Of a DNA stretch of 64,000 nucleotides, positions 47,387-59,985 are shown piece after piece (position 1 is the stretch's first letter; each line of letters starts with the position of its first letter). The notes under the pieces were generated by a model. That model was not told where the DNA came from. It did not search any database and saw nothing but the letters and a program-made list of their open reading frames with translations. Source of the stretch: Turritopsis dohrnii. Taxonomy: Eukaryota > Cnidaria > Hydrozoa > Anthoathecata > Oceaniidae. The DNA lies in the NCBI GenBank assembly GCA_027922465.2, contig BQMF02000007.1:2046001-2110000 (forward strand), written 5' to 3'. The position numbers and the translations under genes were made by a program.

Positions 47387-50300
47387 ATGACTGATGAATA
47401 TTTTAATGTGAAAGATGTTGTGTCTTGGTTGGCCGTTATTTCGTCTTTTTCAGTGTATGCAGCTGGCAGGTAAGATTTCCACTTAGTGCTGCTTTGAAAA
47501 TCTATAATTAAGATTTCAAGACACTTAAAGCTGTATATTTCAATTAGAGATGATTCTATTAAAATACAGCTCCAAGCTGGAAAGTGCTTAAATGTATTTG
47601 TTAATGTCAAAAGTTGCAGGATTTTAAGAAACGTTATATCCATGCAAAAGTCGATGCTTTTCTATGTTATTGTATATTTTAGTAAAACATGCTTCACTAT
47701 AATAAGGAAGAAAACTACTGGTGATATTACTTTGTTTCCATTTATTGCATCACTTTTCTGGTGAGTAGTAATGTACTTCAGAAATGTCAATGTAGCTCTT
47801 TCCTAAAAAAGGTGTCAGGAACATGTTAGTTTTTTTTTGTAGCATATCATTATAATATTAAATTCATAATCTTTTGATGTTATCATAATCTTCACAATAG
47901 TCACTTTTCCAACTTCATATATTTTTTTTTCATTTTACAATTTTATGTTTTAGTCATTTACCTAATCAATGCTTCCTAAAAAACGTTTTATGTTGACATC
48001 AATGCATCCTAATATTCTTGAACTCATTTTCACCTGATCTTACATGTTGGCTTTTAAATTTTAGTGGTGTTGCATGGTTGAAATATGCCATGATGACCGG
48101 CTTAAGCAATTTAGTTGTTGCAGCATCTGCTAATACGATCTGCCAAATCACCTATATTATTATCTACTACACGTATGTGAGAGACAGAGTAAGTGACATT
48201 GATAATCATAAGAAATTTCAACTTTCAACTTTCCTTTTCTGTGTTGATTGTAGAATCACATAAAAATGATGGAACTGTGCAAATGTTTTCCTGATTACTT
48301 AACCTAACTAAGTACTGCAGGCCTGGTCGTAAGAAAATTAGCAGACGTGTGGTCATCGCACGCCTTAATTGACGATATCAGTTATGGCGTGCGCTCGTGT
48401 AAATTTTTGACAGACGTGCGATCAATTTTTTCCAGTTAAGATCAACGATCTTCATTCTGTATGATAATCAGTCAAATTTGAAATGTGTCATATGTTAAAA
48501 TAATGAGATTTTCACGAAGAATGAATTAATGAAACAAAACATTGTTTTCAAAGATTCGGAACGTAAAATGTTAGCTATATATAAAGATTACTTTGACGGT
48601 AAATAAAATTTATTCAAAAATTAATAAAGAGGAAAAATAAAACCAACCTGAAAATAAAAAATATTTGTATTACTCTCCATCGTTTTGGTTTGAAGTTCAA
48701 ATTGTTTTTTAATTAAATTAAAGACGTTTCCGTTCCATTAACTCGTCACCACCTGGCTGGCTATTTTTTTAATACCAAACGAAGAAAATTTTTGAGCACT
48801 GATTTTTAATTCAAAACCACTACCGTATTCCAAAGCGATCGGAGACCTCACTTCTGAAATGGTAGCAAAGTTTCGTTCCGTTATTGTAAAATTTAATCGT
48901 AACACATGAACAATTTCCGAAGCAAAACTTTCAACATTTTGGGACAGATTTTTGTTGACTTTTAAATAAACATTTGTTATTACACTTGTAATTACAAGCC
49001 AGGCGTGCGATTGCCACACGCCTAAATTAATCTTGGCGTGTGTGGAGGCGTGCGCGTGCGATCGCACGCCTCTTACGACCAGGCCTGTACTGAAATGTCT
49101 AATTTTGTGTAATTTGGAAACTTTCCTCCATGTAACAGTCTTCTCAATATGTAAATCAGTAGCGGTGTGATCACGCTGCTTAACTATCCTTAGGTGCGCG
49201 ATATCATGCACCTACTTTTTTCAACCTTTAAATTTGTGAATTATATAAAACATTTTTGAGGAAACCTTCAGGTCTTGTCATGAGAGGTGTGCAATCAGCC
49301 AACAGTGTGCAACCAGCCGATAGATTTGATGTTTTAATTTAAGCAAGTTTCTCTTTGTGGAAATCCCAGTTAAGCTTCCATTTCACTGTTATTGTAAAGA
49401 GAGCTGGAAACTAAGATGCTTTTTAATTTCATTGAATAACACAAAAACGAGTCTTGCTGGTACCACTTATGTTTTCATATTTCTTTCGTCAGGTGAACAA
49501 ATGAATTCATATAACGAAGGAAATTACCTGAGCAATGGTGGCCTTTCTCCCTAGCAACAGCAAATTGGCAAATAATCACTTTATACCTAAGTTATCCTTC
49601 GTTGTCGATTGAGCTCGTAAACTAATATAATAAGTTGCCAAAGTTTTTAAAGAATATTTATGTGCACGATTAAAAGCATGTCTTTACTAACTCTAGATGC
49701 GTTATAGAGAGCGCAGGTGCGGTCGTGCACCTCATAATGAGAAGACTGATATAAGCACGGTCTAAAACACAAAAAGGCAGATTACTTTAGATGTCCTTTT
49801 AAAGATATCACAAAAGTCAAAATATTATCATATGTTTATGTTTCAACCTTGAAAAGTAGGTTTTGAAGATTTTGAAAATGGATGTTTATTGTTGTTCTCT
49901 TTTCTTACCATAATTTCTTATCGTTGCCATAAAAGTTGTGACGTCAACACTGTAGATATTATTCATCAAATTAAATCTGAACCGAACAGTGAGAACATTT
50001 TGTACTAATCAGTAAAATCAGTAAATTCAGCTTTGTTCGTGTTTTCTTTCATGTTTTTGACCAAATGTTTTCTAAATTTAAGCAGAGTGAATCTCAGCAA
50101 TTTTTTGGTTGACATATCTTTCGTTGATGGTTATGATAAAGGTTTTCCTTAGCAGTCTATACTTTGTTAGTTCTGCCTTGGTTAAGTGAATAAATTATTC
50201 CATATTGCTTTATTCTTTCAAAATAAGTGACCAACAAGAAAACCAGCTGACAAGATGATTGTATCTTATTAGACAAATAAACTTTTCTACAATAATAAAC

Positions 50301-53300
50301 TTTTGTAAAATAAATTTAAAAAAAAAGTAAAGAGACTTATATTACCTTTTTCCAGGAAATTAGCGCGCAATGACTTTAACACGAAAGAAATTAATGCGGT
50401 CAAGGAACTTTTATTTTAAATTTTCAATGAAATTAACACAGTTTAACAAGTTGTATGAAATTCCGGGAAGAACCCAAGAACATTAGTATATAACACAGCA
50501 ATACTTTTTTTGTAACACATCAGCAGCTAAAGTGAACAGAGCAAGGAAATTATTTAAAAAACATTTTTGACACGCACGTTTCTGTAAAATGTCTTAACAT
50601 TTGAAAATATCGGAAAAGTATATACAAAAAATTAACGTCTTGGGATATTAATATTTAATTTATTTTAAAGGATACTATATGAAATTAATGCAAATTTTTA
50701 AAAATCACCTGAATTAGGAAGGCGCGTTAATTTCATGAAATAAGAAGGTATGTAATATGTTTTAAATGATAATAATTTGAAAGATTTCTGAGATGTTTGA
50801 CACAGTTTTTATTACATCCTGTTATAATCATATGCTGTGTGTTCAGTGACCCAGATATAATGAAAACACAGCATCTATTTTCAAAGCTGTTCTTGATGTA
50901 GCTATATTATCAAGGGTATTAAATTTTAATTCTTTATATAATTCTATAGCATAAATTCCATTCTCCTGTAAAAGTTTGTTTTTGTATAATGCATACAAAC
51001 ATATAGCTAGTTAAATCAACCCATGGCATGGATGCATGGAAAATGCTATCTTATATTCAGTTTTGGAGATATTTGCTGCTTGAAAACACAAACAAATGTG
51101 AATGTTTTCAAGCTGTATATTTGAACTAACTGATGTACAATGAAGAATGCATACAAGTTTCTTTTGTCATTTCAACTGAAATTAAAGCTTAAATTTTCTT
51201 CTGAAAGAGGTGTTTCAGGGTCTCATAGATTTATGAAAAACCAAACAAAATCAAATATTTACCAACCTTAGGGAAGATTTACTGGTTCTCTGTTTTCTTT
51301 TGCTAACCCTGTTTTTATCTGTATACACATTATAAATCTAATAAGCTGTTGTTTTGTTGTTTTAGCGATCGTGTACCAAAGTTATCTTGGTCTCAATTTT
51401 TTTCATTTACTCACTTCTGTTCTACGTCAAGTATTTAGCAAAGACAGATGCTGAAGCAATTGCTAAATTAGGACTAGTGGGATCTGGTACCACTATTCTA
51501 ATGTGTGCATCACCATTGATCTCCCTTGTAAGTCATACTTACCTTATACTTACCTTTCATTTTCTACTGTCTGTGAATATCTTGAATGCTTTAAACTAAC
51601 CAATACTTTGATTTGAATAGATGAATCTAAAGTTTTGTTTGAAAAGTTGGAAATGAATGTTTTGAATGTTAAAAGACAATTTCTTGGGACAGACATGTTC
51701 ACGGTTCATAGTGTTTGGAAAATCAGGGAAAAAACTATGCTTGACAGGAAGTTTCTGGAAAGTCAGGAAAAGTCAGGGGAAAAAAGTTGTTTACCCAATC
51801 ATCTATCAATATTTTTTTTTCATTTCAGAGTTAACTAACATTGCATTGTAATATCTTTAATCTTAATTTAAAATGTTTTATCCCTTCTCTAGCCTGTAGT
51901 TGATACTTCTGAATGTAATCTTGACTCATGGCAGTTTAAGTTGCCAATAAAGTCAGGGGGAAAACAGGGTGTTTTTAGAGAAAAGTCAGGGAAAATGATA
52001 CCAAAATTACGTAGAAGCACAAAGTGTATAATAATTTTTAAAATAAAAACACATTTTTTTAAGGACATGTTTCGACATTCTTATGTCATCATCAGCTATA
52101 AAATATTTACAAAAAATTTTTCTACATACATAAAATAATGATTACAAAAGGTGTTACAAAAAAGCTATACATCAAAATCTCCAATTAAAATTAATGAGTT
52201 AGACTAGAAGTGTGAAAAGATGACAGAGTTAGAAAGACAATAGAAAGTGTGAAGAGTAAGTGTAAAGTATGAATAAGGGAAAGATGAAAGAAAGATGAAA
52301 GAAAGATAAAAGAAACGAAAAAAGAAAGAAAAGAAAATTACACCGACAATGTTTTCCCTATGTACTTTACTTGAGTGTTAAGATTAGGATTTTCCCACCC
52401 AATATGAAGTCCCTCCTTAAGTTTAAGTAAGTAAGTAAGTAAGTAACGGGAGTTTTTAGTCCTTGGGCTTCCATCCGAAATGGTTGGTTCTTCCGCCCGC
52501 CGACTTGCAACTGTTAGTTGACTTACCGCCAGAGATACGTATAGCATTGCTCTAACTTGCCCGAAGGCCGGTGTGCAGTCAGTCGATGGTTCCTAATGGG
52601 CTGACACGCTGCTTATAAAGCGCATCGGAGTGGTGTATTGAGATACGACATGACTGGACTCGAACACGGGTCGCAGCGGTCGCACTCAAAGGTACTAACC
52701 ACTACACCATCGCTGCACAAAGTTGCCATTTAGTTTGTGCATTATCGATGATTTTAAAACAATTAGGACTTACTTTATCAAAACAATCTTCCTTTTCCCT
52801 GATATGTTTAAAAATATGAGAGTTCTTATCTGTTTTTAAATGTTCATTAATCCGTTGTCCAAAATGTCTGGTGGTTTCACCAATATAATAAGCGTTACAA
52901 GCGTTATAAGCGTTAACTGTACAAGCTGTAACGCTTGTTATATTGGTGAAACCACCAGACATTTTGGACAACGGATTAATGAACATTTAAAAACAGATAA
53001 GAACTCTCATATTTTTAAACATATCAGGGAAAAGGAAGATTGTTTTGATAAAGTAAGTCCTAATTGTTTTAAAATCATCGATAATGCACAAACTAAATGG
53101 CAACTTAAACTTAAGGAGGGACTTCATATTGGGTGGGAAAATCCTAATCTTAACACTCAAGTAAAGTACATAGGGAAAACATTGTCGGTGTAATTTTCTT
53201 TTCTTTCTTTTTTCGTTTCTTTTATCTTTCTTTCATCTTTCTTTCATCTTTCCCTTATTCATAATTTACACTTACTCTTCACACTTTCTATTGTCTTTCT

Positions 53301-56300
53301 AACTCTGTCATCTTTTCACACTTCTAGTCTAACTCATTAATTTTAATTGGAGATTTTGATGTATAGCTTTTTTGTAACACCTTTTGTAATCATTATTTTA
53401 TGTATGTAGAAAAATTTTTTGTAAATATTTTATAGCTGATGATGACATAAGAATGTCGAAACATGTCCTTAAAAAAATGTGTTTTTATTTTGAAAATGAT
53501 ACCTTTTTTACTCCTTGAAGTCAGGGAAAGTCAGGGAAAATATTTTGGGAAAAATGCTACAAACCTTGTTGTTTTGATAAAAAAAATTTCAATGACGACC
53601 AAAATATGTTTACATTTTGAATGAAAAGCAGTGGAAGCTTGTAGTCAGATGTAGATTTTGCATTGCAAAGGAACCTTTTGCAAGCATTTCCCACCAATCT
53701 ATACAATTTAATAAAATTTCAAAAATAATATTGAATCTGTCTGTCGAAGATAGGTTTATGACAAAAGTACTTGGTAGTATTTCAATTCGTCAAAGTTTTT
53801 CTCATTAGTACGTGTTCAAATTTAAGTTTCTTCTCTCTTAGTCAGGACGCTACCGTCAAAAAAAAGGTGGCGGGATGCGGATTAATCATAAATGGTCTAG
53901 AAAGCTCAAATACCATCCTCTTGTTACGAAAATGTTTACTGGCCAGTTTCTAGTCACCAAAATGGGCTTGCCAGGACCAAAATACCTTTTTTCCATATGA
54001 CGTCACAGGTCAAGTGGTAAGGAAAAGATTTTTTTCGAATTTTTCAAATATCATTGATGTCAACTGAAAGAGTTTGAAATTCTAAGTAAAAAACATATAT
54101 AAACGCTAACCTAATTTTGTCTACATCAATAGTTACAGCCTCTTGAAAGTGCTATGACGTCATCGAAAAGCAGTGTAAAAATGAGCGATTTAAGAATTAT
54201 GACATCACGTGACATTCCACTGGACACTGGATACATAAAATATTCACAAATAAAAGAAGCTGCTTCTAATTAATGTTTGACTTTTACAAGTTCAACAGAC
54301 AGCAAGAAACAAACAAACATCATCTTATCCTATCAAGAAAACAGAGATATAAACACGTTCAGTTTAACCATTCCATATTTCAGTGTTCATCATCTTCTTC
54401 TTCTGTCTCACTGTCAGAATCAGCATTGTCTCTACCAGTGTCAGGGGATTTCTTGCTACCGCATTCGTGGCATCCACATAAATCTGTACACGGGAGACTA
54501 TGTGATAAACAGATACAGTTTCCTTTTTGACAAGCTGATTTCTTGCAGTTGCATGAAATCAGTTGCAACACATCATCTGGAGCTACAGATTCTTTAAATC
54601 GGTCCACCACCATCTTTACAAGCGTCCTTTTATCAGGGATAACGGAACTATTCTGATTTTTCTCAATGTACATTTTTAATAAATCATCTGTTGGAACAAC
54701 TTCATAATTTTCAACCACAGCTTTATTCACATAATCAAAAATACTTTCCAATGCATTTGAGTTGAAATTGAAAGTTTCGTCATTGTTTCGATCTTGACAG
54801 ATGTAACTTTTATAACAGGATAAATGGTACTGTATCTCCATTGCCACAATGTTCTCCCACTCGCAACCAGTCACATACGTTAAAAGTTTTACATTGTCTC
54901 TTTTCTGATTGACCCACTGTTTCAATGTTTCTGCTGTGGATCTTGTCTGAAGTTGTGTTAACTTCTCATAGCCGTTTTTCGCCCATTTTCTTTTGAAGCA
55001 GATGCAACATTCGACATGCCAATATTTTCCCTAATAGAACGAAAAGTAACAAGTATTTCATTTATGCTCTCATTAGGGAGGAGCAATAATTTTCTGAAAA
55101 CCAGAATTTTACAAGACTAAAAATCCTAATGAAAGAGTGTGACAAAGATCGAATTTTCTTAAAGGTCAAACATTCACGTTTCACAGACACGTTTCACACC
55201 AGTTTTTCAGTACTAAATATATAATTATATAAATATATAAATATATATAAAAAACAAAGTATGAAAACATGACAAGCGAAGGAAAAGAATAATAGTAGAA
55301 TAATAATAATAAAAATCACCTTGATAGGATTATACTTACCTTGCATGCCTCAACTTAGCCAGCGATTTTTCTGTTAAGTTTCGCAGAGGTGGCTTATCTG
55401 GGTAACATTTATTATGAATGAAGCAAATGCTTTTTGTCTGATCGTTATTTAATGAAAGTTTTATCCTCTTATTCGTTGATGACATTGTCGTTTGTCTATT
55501 ACTTCACACACTCTACACGTTTGTTTACATTTTGTTTGATTTCCGCTTTGGCTTTATTTCTTTCGAAACAGATCAAATGCTGAAACGTTCGATCACTAAG
55601 ACGGAGGTCATAAATATATTAATAAAGCCCTTTTATTGAACATTTAAATGAAGTATTTTAACGAAATGATTTTCATATATTTTCTTATGTACCAAAATCT
55701 TAAGTGCAGAAAATACATCAAGTTGGGACCAGTTTATCAATAGGATTGTCGTCAATAGCGAAACTGTTGTGGATGTTACCCCCGTCCGACAATTAAGTAA
55801 GCGCGTGCAAGTTAAAAAATGAACAGCAAAAATGGCGTCGATGTGAAAAATAATCGAGGGATTTATTTGTGGCATAAATTTACTCTGTACACCTTCATTT
55901 GGCGGAATTAAGGGTGCCAGTAAACATTTTCTTGATGGGAAAGGATTAACATTATCATTTTTTAAGGTTTTGAATAATCCGCAAAAATGTTTTAAAATCG
56001 AAAATTTTAGTCGGTAGCGACCTGACTATCTAGAAACATGAGAAATGTAAACAGGCTTACATAATTAATGTTAATAGATGGTCTTTTTCACCCCAAATTT
56101 TTGGATGTTGTACATCTCAGTCATCATCATCTTCCAAGATTCTCTTTTCAGATCGATGTTATCAAACAGAAATCCACGTCATCCTTGGATTTTGGTTTTA
56201 TACTTACTATTTGCATATCGTCATTGTTATGGACTTATTTTGGTTTTCTAATAAAAGATTTGAATGTTATCGTAAGTATACTGTTACTTGATGTGAATAG

Positions 56301-58225
56301 TAAGAGCAGAACAACTTCAAACATATGTTCTTGATTACTATTTCCCAGGTGTATTATCAATTGCCTTCCTATTCTTAGTTTCATTAGTATCAGAAATAGT
56401 ATTAGAATATTTTGAGCATATTTTTATTAGGTATTTTTCATATTAAAATTATAACTGGATTTTGAAAAATAAAATTTTTCTTCACTAACACTCTTTATCA
56501 AAACTATCTTCCCTTTTTTTGAAATCCTCAATAAATTTAACTAGCATGTAGCTTTAGCTAAAAATGCCCCCGCGCTCAAGCATTCCAATTTATACAGACA
56601 GCAAGCTATACATTAACAGCGGAAACGAAAACAAGTTTTTGGCCGAAAAAAAAATGTTTGGGTTGATTTGGGACCTGATATGAAGCAAAGTTATATGCCT
56701 AAATATTTCGACAAAATCAGTTTTTGGCATTTCAAAACCAACTTGCAATATGCAAACCAAATAGATCTACACTTAAACAGATGAAAATATGCACAAAACT
56801 TTGTTACTTTTTGTTATCTCTTAGGTCTAAGTTACACTGATGCTAATATACCTTTCAAAAAGTGTAAATAAGGCTTAACAAGTAATATTAGAAAGTATTT
56901 GCTACAAACAAGAGAAATGTGTGAATTGAAACCATGGATACATATTTTATAATTTTTATAATTAAAATAAGATTTGTTAAAAACATTCTGTAAGAGCCAA
57001 AAAAAAAAACTTTTTCAAAAAAAAAATTAAAGCGAAAAATCCATTGCGTTTCAAACTTTGATTTAAAACAAAAAAATAGCCAAAGTTTACATAAAAAAAA
57101 ACAAGAAAAAAATATATATAGGTTTTATTGATCATGATCACACTAGGTTTGGAAGACAGTCAAAGAAGAAAAAGACGAAGAACGACAGTTTGTAATATGG
57201 CTTTCTTGTATACACAGAAATCCAATTAAAATCTTTTGAAGGGAAGATCCGCCAAAAATCAGTGCATTAAACAAAATTATTGAAAGAAGAATTTAGAGTT
57301 AAAATATATACAAAAATAAAATGTATGGTTGGCAAAATTTCGGATATCAAGCTGTGCTTCAAAATCCTTGTCGTTCACTTCACTAAAACTACACAAAAGT
57401 AACACGAAAAATGTCTAAGCAATTTTAGCATACGATCTTCCTAAATAACATAGTATAATATAATAATAAATTAGGAAAGAGAAAAACATTTTGTCTCCCA
57501 CTTACAGTACCATGCTTTGAAACGGGAAAAAAGCAAAGTCAGCTAATAATTGTATTCCACCGTGTAACGTCAACACGAAAGTTGGAGAATGATGAAGAAG
57601 ATGATGATGAAGAACAAAATCAGAAACTGACATTCGCCTATCTCGTGAAACTACTATGCCTCCTCGCTCGCTGCGGGGGCAATAATCCTGATTATTACTT
57701 CTAAGTTTTTATTCCAAAGATATTTTACTTCCTCTGATAAGTGATTTTTCGTCCACAGGTACTTTTTGATGTATTACTCTAATTCAACTTCATAAAAAAC
57801 AAAAGCTTTAGAGGCAGTCTCTCACTGAATTTGTTTAGCAAAGCAGGTCAAAGGTCTTTCTAGCTTAAGTTTATTTTGACTTGATAAGTAAATTGTAAAG
57901 GAAGTAGCAAAGCCATGCGAGTTGGTCGATGGCTTCTAATTTTCTGGATGTACTGCTCAAAGAAGGGTTTTAGCAATAACACTTGAAGGTGTGCACCCCT
58001 ACATCGCCACCGCAAAGATGAATTAATTTACTCGTGAAAAATATCCTGTCTAAATGGTTTGTAAAAAATTATAGACATCCATCAATACACGTAATACCCT
58101 AATTCGTTTTTTAGATTCCGAACGGTATTGGATTAATCTTTGCCATTGTTCAGTTATCACTTTTTGTAATATATCCGACTTCATCACCTCCAACGAAAAC
58201 AACAGATAGGTATTCATGTCTTTGA
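47387..58225 (+). CDS. SWEET sugar transporter (SLC50 family), complete, 6 exons
   Basis: Exons 47387-47469, 47683-47760, 48065-48188, 51366-51527, 56152-56271 and 58115-58225 join in phase (2, 2, 0, 0, 0) to 225 residues, the usual animal SWEET length. Two MtN3/saliva triple-helix bundles are visible: exons 1-3 (RKKTTGDITLFPFIASLF, GVAWLKYAMM, ANTICQITYIIIYY) and exons 4-6 (GLVGSGTTILMCASPLISL, KQKSTSSLDFGFILTICISS, LLWTYFGFLIKDLNVI, IPNGIGLIFAIVQLSLF). The K-x-x-x-(S/T)-x-x-(L/I)-x-F/P pattern in each bundle and the PNGIG motif before the last helix are family hallmarks. The protein has seven transmembrane helices and passes mono- or disaccharides down their gradient across plasma or Golgi membranes. 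The large introns hold transposons and an antisense gene. The start at 47387 is the first ATG before a hydrophobic first helix. Confidence 0.92.
48318..49087. mobile_element. hAT-like non-autonomous element with 5-bp duplication
   Basis: Inverted ends CAGGCCTGGTCGTAAGA at 48318 and the complement ending at 49087, flanked on both sides by TACTG. Subterminal GCGTGCG/CGCACGC words are dense (48355-48430 and 49005-49070). No transposase motif in the minus-strand frame that crosses it. It lies in SWEET intron 3. Confidence 0.8.
49136..49748. mobile_element. TIR element with CAGTCTTCTCA ends, 613 bp
   Basis: The left CAGTCTTCTCAATATG and right (complement CAGTCTTCTCATTATG) ends are inverted, and GGTGCGCGATATCATGCACC-like and GTGCGGTCGTGCACC words lie near each end. 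Flanks (ATGTAA/ATATAA) give only a weak duplication. Non-coding; SWEET intron 3. The remainder of the intron (49750-51365) shows nothing recognised. Confidence 0.6.
52428..52719 (-). repeat. tRNA-derived SINE with (TTAC)n tail
   Basis: On the minus strand the head begins near GCAGCGATGGTGTAGTGG, with A box GGTGTAGTGGTTAGTACC and B box GTGTTCGAGTCCAG, followed by a body of about 200 bp and a tail of CTTACTTACTTACTT. The body contains ATACGTATCTCTGGCGG, shared with 2866. It interrupts the left arm of the Penelope-like insertion; the right arm shows the uninterrupted sequence. The apparent target duplication is about 4 bp (ACTT). Confidence 0.75.
53428..53472 (+). ncRNA. Hammerhead ribozyme motif in the Penelope right arm
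   Basis: CTGATGA (53436-53442), a bulged T, stem II GACAT/ATGTC (53444-53448, 53453-53457) with an AAGA loop, GAAAC (53458-53462), then a minimal stem III ACATGT and the cleavage triplet GTC at 53465-53467. Stem I is AT-rich (TTTTATAG with CTTAAAAA) and imperfect. The complementary copy is in the left arm at about 52056-52101. Position and minimal stem III fit the hammerheads described in Penelope-like elements. Confidence 0.65.
54380..55485 (-). CDS. CXC-domain protein, antisense in SWEET intron 4
   Basis: Exon 1 (55485 to about 55340) starts MSSTNKRIKLSLNNDQTKS and ends at a GTAAGT donor. Exon 2 is open from about 55030 to the stop at 54380: WHVECCICFKRKWAKNG, TAETLKQWVNQKRDN, EIQYHLSCYKSYICQD, then a Cys-rich C-terminus (ISCNCKKSACQKGNCICLSH, then PCTDLCGCHECGSKK) and an acidic tail SDSETEEEDDEH. 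The Cys pattern resembles the CXC (tesmin/TSO1-type) motif that binds zinc and DNA and also ends many transposon-related proteins. The exon 1-2 junction does not join in phase as read, so an extra small exon or a frameshift is likely. It may be a host gene or a transposon-derived gene. Confidence 0.5.
55490..56100. other. SWEET intron 4 remainder, nothing recognised
   Basis: Minus-strand frame 55633-55875 has no motif. It could be the promoter side of the antisense CXC gene; no core promoter element was identified. Confidence 0.3.
56539..57685 (+). repeat. 1.15-kb dispersed repeat, copy C
   Basis: Nearly identical to copy B (32787-33944), differing by short indels in A-runs, a few substitutions and a shorter CGCTCGCTG end. 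It lies in SWEET intron 5. The remainder of the intron to 58114 holds nothing recognised. Confidence 0.8.
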
Positions 58226-59269
58226 TTAATTCAACCAGTTCAACTTCAATGTGCGCACTAAATATTATTGGTCTTTCCAAATATTGTTTACATTTTTCTC
58301 AATGAGGACATTTGGTTATTACAGAAATTTCTGGTAATCTGAGAAATTATGATTAATTAGTTTCAACTGCAATCACTTTACGTGTCCACATAGTTTGTAT
58401 GGAAAAAGTGATGGTGTCAAATTCATAATTAAATTTGACGACTTTTAAAAGCGATACTGTTCATCGCTATTGAGTGGTTTTAAAACACCTATCGTCGCTA
58501 TTGAGTGGTTTCTAAAACACCTATGGATCTGGTTTTTTCTTACAAGTATTTAAAAGGAAGTTAAGTAATTATTGAAGAAAACGAGATAATAGCCAAATGA
58601 AAGCCATGAAATATCATAAAATGTCAATATCACTTCATTTTGATCCTACTCAGAAACTCACTTTCATTGCCCATCTGCACTCATAATCATCCAAGTCCTA
58701 AAACAAAAGTTCCCACTTCTCACAACTGTAACTTCATGATGAAATTGCTCTTTGCTATCTTTTTAGATCAACAGGAAGGAGCGAAGGATTGTAGATGAAC
58801 AAACGTATCGAATTTTAGCATATTTATTTAAATTCATATTTTTTATTCATAAATAGTAATAGATTTTATTTTGGTGTTATATAAAAAAACGTAATACCTA
58901 TTTAGATTTATTTATGCTTTTTGGAAATGTGGCAAACACAAACCAATGTTAAATCTGTGTGGTTTTGTAATACATTGCTACTTTTTATATTTCACAACTG
59001 TATACATGTGCTCTAACTCTTCTTTTTAGCATTTGTGTAAAGAAGTAAAGCTTTGTAAAATCAATTATTGATTTTTATTCTTTTTAAGGATCAATTAGTT
59101 TTTGTCATCCATGAAATAAAGATTTTTAAACATGGAAATATATTTATTTGCTTTTCTCTGTCCTTGGTTATTTTGTTTTAATTTCAAAATCTCAATAATT
59201 ATAGAACAATAGTATATATATAGTATAGTATATATATTGTATGTAATTTAAATACAATGTGCTTTTCAA

Positions 59270-59347
59270 TCTACGAGTAATAGGGATTTGAACCCGTAAC
59301 CTCTCATTTACCTGCAGAGTGCTCTATCAACTACGCTATCAAACTGA
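59270..59347 (-). repeat. tRNA-like sequence
   Basis: The minus strand reads TAGCGTAGTTGATAGAGCAC (A box), a short anticodon arm and GGGTTCAAATCCCTA (B box, nearly perfect T arm). Acceptor pairing is poor and no 7-bp stem closes it. Read as a SINE head or tRNA pseudogene. Confidence 0.45.
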
Positions 59348-59559
59348 TTCTATTGACTTCCAATGCTTGCAATCCTTCCAATTCGGGACTTGAATCTTGT
59401 GAACCATTTTTTTTTTTTTAAATCGATTGCTCCCTAGAAGGCCAAAGCCAATACTAGACAGAGAGCTACACACTCCAGCTGACAATCATTTTTTTTGGCG
59501 CTAATTTCTAACTTACCCCTCAGCCAGCCATATATACCCCGAAACAGAATTTGTGTTTT

Positions 59560-59632
59560 TCCAGAGGGGGATTCGAACTGGGTAACTCTGTTGTGCCAGT
59601 CGAACACGTTATCGTTATGCCACTGCTGCTTA
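59560..59632 (-). repeat. tRNA-like sequence
   Basis: The minus strand reads AGTGGCATAACGATAACG (A box) and AGTTCGAATCCCCC (B box), ending in CTCTGG. It begins GCAGCAGTGGC, close to the GCAGCGATGGTG head of the SINE at 52428-52719, but the body is not shared. Read as a separate SINE head or tRNA relic. The rest of 58226-59985 holds no gene. Confidence 0.45.
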
Positions 59633-59985
59633 AGTTAATACGCAATGAGTAATTTCAATAATTAATTTCAATGACTGTCTTTCCAGATAAGGTAAATGTG
59701 ACTTTTGCTTTTGCAAAAAATATCCATGAATTTTAAGTTTGGGCAAGAAAACTTGGCTGCAAAACAGTTGTTATTGCTATTTCTAATTTTATTTGTTCAT
59801 TAAACTTAGTTATCATAATCTATGGTAAAGCTTGATTTACTTGCTATTTATTTGTTTGTTTCTATGGAATTATGAATAACGTTTTAACAGACCATTTAAC
59901 ATCATCTTCAATTGCAGGAAGACTTACCTTGTTTATTCGAATTACTAGTTGAACATGTAACTCCTGACAAAACAAGGTTTACTTG

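Larger units (their letters stand above)
52003..53491. mobile_element. Penelope-like insertion with inverted arms and 12-bp duplication
   Basis: Two arms with the same Penelope 3' region face opposite ways: the left arm reads on the minus strand (about 52032-52890) and the right arm on the plus strand (52930-53491). Both encode a GIY-YIG endonuclease segment (CNACYIGETTRHFGQRINEH, then HIFKHIREKEDCFDKVSPNC). The whole unit is flanked by GAAAATGATACC at 51991-52002 and 53492-53503. RT is absent. Inverted and tandem partial copies are typical products of Penelope-like retrotransposition. A SINE has inserted in the left arm. It lies in SWEET intron 4. Confidence 0.85.

Noticed and set aside
48738..49211. 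157-aa minus-strand frame as a gene
   Set aside because: It crosses the right end and target duplication of the TIR element 48318-49087, so it cannot be a conserved coding unit.
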